The position numbers and the translations under genes are program-made. From the NCBI GenBank assembly GCA_902472225.1, contig CABRNB010000067.1, positions 1 through 15,980 on the forward strand: 15,980 nt of DNA, given 5' to 3'. Below are positions 12,877 to 15,980 of the stretch, piece by piece. This stretch comes from Caccousia sp900752115. GTDB lineage: Bacteria; Bacillota; Clostridia; Oscillospirales; Acutalibacteraceae. Position 1 is the first letter of the stretch. The number at the start of each line of letters is the position of its first letter. Under the pieces are notes generated by a model that did no database searches, had not been told where the DNA came from, and saw only the letters and a program-made list of their open reading frames with translations.

Positions 12877-13656
12877 TTACGTCCGGGTACGGCGGCGGTA
12901 TTCGCCGGGAGTGATGCCGGTCATGCGCTTGAACTGCCGCATAAAATGCGCTTCGCATCGGTATCCGCTGGCTTCGGCCACGGCAGATACCGGCGTTTCG
13001 CTGTTGGTCAGCAGATATTTGGCACGGTCAAGGCGGCCACGGATGATGTCCTCGCCAATGGAGACGCCAAATTGTGCTTTGTAGAGAGCCTGCAGATAAG
13101 AACCGCTCAGACCAATCTGGGCGGCCAGGGAGTCCACCGTTGTACCGGCGGAAGGCTTGCGGAACAGGTCTGTGCGCAGGCGGAAAAGCTCATGATCGTA
13201 ACGGCGGCCGGACGGTTTTGCGCCGCCGGTGGGGGAAATACGGCTCAGATCATAAAACAGGCAGGCAAGACAGGAAGAAGCGAGAAATTCCGCCGATGTA
13301 CCTTTATGTTCCTGCAGATTCAGAAGATTTTGCAGGGTATGATCAATGGGAGATGTATCAAGAGGCCAAAGCGGCTTCCCGAGAGGAATTCCCAGTTCAC
13401 GGAAAAACTCCGTCCCTTGGGGGGAAGTAAAATGGACCCAGTCGTTTTCGTACGGCAGGGCACAGGAGCGGTAGCGGTGAGGCTCGCCGGGCGGGAAGAG
13501 GATCCAGCTTCCCTGCACCGGTACAAAGCTTCCGCTGAGCTCTGCTTCAGCCTCCGTGCGGTAATGGACAAACACATAGAACGGAAGTCCGGCCCGATCG
13601 ATGCGCAGCGGCTCGCGATGAACAAAACGATAACCGCACTGCAGAATATGGAACAT
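12877..13656 (-). CDS. AraC-family transcriptional regulator
   Basis: A 259-residue regulator with two parts. The N-terminal half is a cupin-like sugar-sensing domain (PVQGSWILFPPGEPHRYRS around residues 45-65 is the usual pocket signature). The C-terminal half has the two helix-turn-helix units of AraC/XylS proteins: VDSLAAQIGLSGSYLQALYKAQFGVSI, then VSAVAEASGYRCEAHFMRQFKRMTGITPGEYR. The ATG has AGGGAGGGAG a few bases upstream. It is divergent from the GH51 arabinofuranosidase gene, so it probably senses an arabinose-derived compound and controls that enzyme and itself. Its stop codon lies just ahead of the ZIP promoter. Confidence 0.93.
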   Translation of the reverse strand: MFHILQCGYRFVHREPLRIDRAGLPFYVFVHYRTEAEAELSGSFVPVQGSWILFPPGEPHRYRSCALPYENDWVHFTSPQGTEFFRELGIPLGKPLWPLDTSPIDHTLQNLLNLQEHKGTSAEFLASSCLACLFYDLSRISPTGGAKPSGRRYDHELFRLRTDLFRKPSAGTTVDSLAAQIGLSGSYLQALYKAQFGVSIGEDIIRGRLDRAKYLLTNSETPVSAVAEASGYRCEAHFMRQFKRMTGITPGEYRRRTRT

Positions 13657-13730
13657 GGATCTCCCTCCCTCTGAGTGTTTCGCCTGGCAATCGGCCCGCA
13701 GAATATCATAGGATAAGTCAACTTCTCCTT

Positions 13731-13759
13731 ATTATAAATCATTGCCGCGCAAAGGACAA
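13731..13759 (-). promoter_or_regulatory. Promoter of the araC-type gene
   Basis: On the minus strand, TTGTCC (13759-13754), a 17-base spacer and a perfect TATAAT (13736-13731). Its -35 lies inside the spacer of the opposing promoter, so the two overlap. Confidence 0.65.
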
Positions 13760-13770
13760 GAGGGTATACT
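13742..13770 (+). promoter_or_regulatory. Promoter of the arabinofuranosidase gene
   Basis: TTGCCG (13742-13747), a 17-base spacer and TATACT (13765-13770). The expected start is near 13777. The leader then has a small hairpin (ACGGC, 13785-13789, with GCCGT, 13798-13802) followed by TTT, before the AAAGGAGG ribosome binding site at 13813-13820. Confidence 0.65.
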
Positions 13771-13828
13771 GAATCCAGAAAGAGACGGCGCTGGTATGCC
13801 GTTTTCAGTGTAAAAGGAGGAGTCTTCA

Positions 13829-15301
13829 TTGGCGAAGCTGATTGTAAACACAGAGCGAAAAGGAGCCAAAATCAACCGCAATTTGTACGGACATTTTTCC
13901 GAACATCTGGGCCGCTGCATCTATAACGGCCTTTTTGTCGGAAAGGATAGCCCGATTCCGAACGTAAACGGCATGAGAACGGACGTTGTGGAGGCGCTGC
14001 GTCACATTCGCGTACCGGTGCTGCGCTGGCCGGGCGGCTGCTTTGCCGACGAGTACCACTGGAAGGACGGCGTCGGCCCCCAGGAAAACAGAAAGCGCAT
14101 GATCAACACGCACTGGGGCGGCGTGGTGGAGGACAACTCCTTCGGCACGCACGAGTTCATGGAGCTGTGCCGTCAGATTGGCTGTGAACCATATGTCAAC
14201 GGCAATGTCGGCAGCGGCACCGTTCAGGAAATGAGCGAGTGGGTGGAGTACATGACCTTTGACGGCGTTTCCCCGATGGCGGAAGCCAGAAAGCGGAACG
14301 GCCGTGAGGAACCCTGGAAGCTGACCTATTTTGGTGTCGGTAATGAGAACTGGGGCTGCGGCGGCAATATGCGTCCGGAGTACTACGCTGATCTGTTCCG
14401 CCGTTACGCGACCTACGTGCGCAACTACGGCGACAACAAGATTTTCAAAATTGCCTGCGGCCCGAATGTGGATGACTATGAGTGGACGGACAAGGTCATG
14501 GCGATTGCCGGCAAATACGCCAATGCCCTGACTCTTCACTATTACACCACGCCCAACACCTGGAACAATAAGGGAAGCGCCACGGAGTTTGATGAGGCTA
14601 CTTACTACGGCACTCTTCAAAAGGGCCTGCGCATGGAAGAATTGGTAAGCAATCATCTGTCCATCATGCGCCGCCACGATCCGGAAGGCCGCGTCGGTCT
14701 GATCGTTGACGAGTGGGGAGCCTGGTATGATGTAGAGCCCGGCACGAACCCCGGTTTCCTCTACCAGCAGAATACGATGCGTGATGCGGTGCTTGCCGCC
14801 GTTACGCTTGACATTTTCAATCACCATGCCGACGGTATTGTTATGGCGAACATTGCTCAGATGGTCAATGTTCTGCAGGCTGTGATTCTCACTGAGGGGG
14901 AGAAGATGCTGCTGACCCCGACGTACCACGTCTTCGATCTGTATAAGGAGCATCAGGACGCGACGCTGCTGGACAGCTATGTCGAGGCGAAGGAGATTGG
15001 CGTCGGCGAAGCGAAGGTTCCGTCTCTGCATCAGTCTGCGTCTGTTGACGCCGAGGGCCGTGTGCATGTTACGGTGACGAACCTGTCTGTTTCCGATAGC
15101 CAGGCTCTGGAGCTGTCCGTGCCCGGCAAGGAGAATGCCGCGGTGTCGATCCGCGTGCTGACGGGTTCGATGAACGCGCACAATACCTTTGACGCACCCG
15201 AGACGGTGAAAATCGAATCGTTCACCGATTTTACCCGTGAGAACGGCGGCGTCCAGCTGACGCTGCCTCCGTGCTGCGTCGCCGCGATCGAGCTGGCATG
15301 A
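13829..15301 (+). CDS. abfA: Alpha-L-arabinofuranosidase, glycoside hydrolase family 51
   Basis: This enzyme removes arabinofuranosyl groups from arabinoxylan or arabinan oligosaccharides. The 490-residue protein has no signal peptide, so it acts in the cytoplasm on imported oligosaccharides. Family marks are INRNLYGHFSEHLGRCIYNG at the start, VPVLRWPGGCFADEYHWKDG, the acid/base E173 in GVGNENWGCGG and the nucleophile E295 in IVDEWGAWYD. The size and spacing agree with known GH51 enzymes. The start is TTG, 8 bases after AAAGGAGG, and gives MAKLIVN; no ATG or GTG is better placed. It is divergent from an AraC-type regulator and overlaps the next gene by four bases. Confidence 0.95.
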   Translation: MAKLIVNTERKGAKINRNLYGHFSEHLGRCIYNGLFVGKDSPIPNVNGMRTDVVEALRHIRVPVLRWPGGCFADEYHWKDGVGPQENRKRMINTHWGGVVEDNSFGTHEFMELCRQIGCEPYVNGNVGSGTVQEMSEWVEYMTFDGVSPMAEARKRNGREEPWKLTYFGVGNENWGCGGNMRPEYYADLFRRYATYVRNYGDNKIFKIACGPNVDDYEWTDKVMAIAGKYANALTLHYYTTPNTWNNKGSATEFDEATYYGTLQKGLRMEELVSNHLSIMRRHDPEGRVGLIVDEWGAWYDVEPGTNPGFLYQQNTMRDAVLAAVTLDIFNHHADGIVMANIAQMVNVLQAVILTEGEKMLLTPTYHVFDLYKEHQDATLLDSYVEAKEIGVGEAKVPSLHQSASVDAEGRVHVTVTNLSVSDSQALELSVPGKENAAVSIRVLTGSMNAHNTFDAPETVKIESFTDFTRENGGVQLTLPPCCVAAIELA

Positions 15302-15597
15302 CCGCGATGGAGAGTCAAATCGGCGCCGCCGGGCGCGTGTGCCGCCGCTGTCTGCTCGAGGAGCTCGGAGAAGGCGACTATCTGGAAAGTGTTCGCCGCT
15401 ACCGCGCGCGGCTTCCGGAGAAGGAGAGAACGCCCGACGACGAATATGAGGCGCGTCTGTCCGCCTGCAAGGATTGTGCGGAGCTTGTGAACGCTACCTG
15501 CAACCTGTGCGGCTGTTATGTCGAGATTCGCGCAGCCCGCCGTTCCTCCTCCTGCCCGGCGATTCCGCCCCGCTGGAGCGGGCAACGGAGCAAATAA
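15298..15597 (+). CDS. DUF6171-family cysteine-rich (zinc-ribbon-like) protein
   Basis: A 99-residue protein whose cysteines fall in pairs: CRRC (15, 18), CKDC and CNLCGC, then a single cysteine in SSCPAIPPRW. This order, with YEARL before the second pair and CYVEIRAA after the third, matches the DUF6171 family of Firmicutes. A zinc-binding fold is likely; the function is unknown. The ATG overlaps the arabinofuranosidase stop as ATGA, so it is probably translated by coupling, since no good ribosome binding site is visible. The frame is open upstream, but only within the enzyme gene. A functional link to arabinose use is not evident. Confidence 0.82.
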   Translation: MTAMESQIGAAGRVCRRCLLEELGEGDYLESVRRYRARLPEKERTPDDEYEARLSACKDCAELVNATCNLCGCYVEIRAARRSSSCPAIPPRWSGQRSK

Positions 15598-15660
15598 GAG
15601 CTTTTGTTTTGTGTTTTCCCAGCACATGATGTCAGGCCCCCTTGCGGGCATCCAAAACAC

Positions 15661-15980
15661 TGAACCGCCCCAGATTGTGCAGACAGCATAAAAAGAGCCC
15701 CTGAGTAGGAATATTCAATTCTAGCAGGAGTGGCGCAGCGTCAGCGGCGGCACTCCTGTTTTGCTTTGGATGCGCTCGTGGTTATAAAAGTGGATATAGC
15801 GGCCAATCATATCGTTGGCCTGGGAGAAGGTTGCAGGTTTGCAGCGGTAGATACATTCTGTTTTGAGAATAGAGAAGAAATTTTCCGCCATTGCATTGTC
15901 ATACGGGTTTCCGCGTCTTGACATTGAAGGCGTAATACCGTATTGTTGAATCAGGTTGAAATATGCTTGTGAGGTGTATT
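15661..15980 (-). mobile_element. 3' end of an IS3-family insertion sequence
   Basis: The transposase reading off the right edge belongs to IS3. The likely outer end is the sequence beginning TGAACCGCCCCAGATTGTGC at 15661, read inward on the + strand, since IS3-family inverted repeats start with TG and often carry a C-rich run. The other end and any target duplication lie outside the window, so the exact boundary is inference. Confidence 0.6.
15721..15980 (-). CDS. IS3-family transposase (OrfB, integrase core), 5' part outside the window
   Basis: About 85 C-terminal residues of a DDE transposase. The block SMSRRGNPYDNAMAENFF, then SILKTEC, carries the catalytic glutamate of the rve domain, and IGRYIHFYNHERIQ is the standard IS3 C-terminal segment. 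The frame stays open beyond its first ATG to the window edge (YTSQAYFNLIQQYGITPSM), so the protein continues upstream. The stop is TAG at 15723-15721. No internal stop or frameshift is seen here, so the copy may be intact. Confidence 0.93.
   Translation of the reverse strand, partial: YTSQAYFNLIQQYGITPSMSRRGNPYDNAMAENFFSILKTECIYRCKPATFSQANDMIGRYIHFYNHERIQSKTGVPPLTLRHSC

Noticed and set aside
13826..15181. 451-codon open frame antisense to the arabinofuranosidase
   Set aside because: It mirrors codon bias of the GH51 gene, has no ribosome binding site and no family features.

Overview
The window looks like chromosome from a low-GC-lineage but GC-rich Firmicute, most likely a spore-forming clostridium (Oscillospiraceae/Ruminococcaceae-like). 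The grounds are strong AGGAGG-type ribosome binding sites, frequent GTG/TTG starts, a YtaF-type sporulation membrane protein, a DUF896 (YnzC) protein, a WalR-like box before a cell-wall hydrolase, and many rho-independent terminators. This placement is inference from gene content; no marker gene fixes the species.

Layout: (1) 1-97 is the 3' part of a tRNA-Gly(GCC) and its terminator. (2) 142-6767 is an envelope block on the + strand: a promoter with a perfect extended -10, a GT2 and a GT4 glycosyltransferase, a YhhN-family membrane protein, an unrecognised 126-residue protein, then murE and murF overlapping by 10 bases, closed by two tandem hairpin terminators. The two ligases add the third residue and the D-Ala-D-Ala to the peptidoglycan stem peptide; the glycosyltransferases probably build a surface glycan. 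(3) 6854-8617 is a single-gene unit: a secreted NlpC/P60-type peptidoglycan hydrolase with a WalR-like box, two peptidoglycan-binding domains, an acidic linker and a C-terminal membrane anchor, followed by a perfect terminator.

(4) 8618-9663 is about 1 kb with no convincing protein gene. It holds two terminator-bounded, hairpin-rich segments (about 8853-9205 and 9246-9583) that look like structured RNAs; I could not match either to a known RNA family. (5) 9664-12027 is a + strand run of small genes: DUF896, two tandem thioredoxin-fold ArsC/Spx-like proteins, a YtaF-like protein whose ribosome binding site lies in a hairpin, and a GNAT acetyltransferase. (6) 11992-12867 is a minus-strand ZIP metal transporter with a promoter and a DtxR/MntR-like operator; its 3' end overlaps the GNAT gene.

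(7) 12877-15597 is a sugar-use module: an AraC-type regulator divergent from a GH51 alpha-L-arabinofuranosidase, with interleaved promoters between them, and a DUF6171 zinc-ribbon gene overlapping the enzyme's stop codon. (8) 15661-15980 is the end of an IS3-family insertion sequence that runs off the window.

The least explained parts are the two candidate RNAs at 8.85-9.58 kb. The best supported regulatory readings are the WalR-like box, the metal-regulator dyad and the interleaved arabinofuranosidase/AraC promoters.
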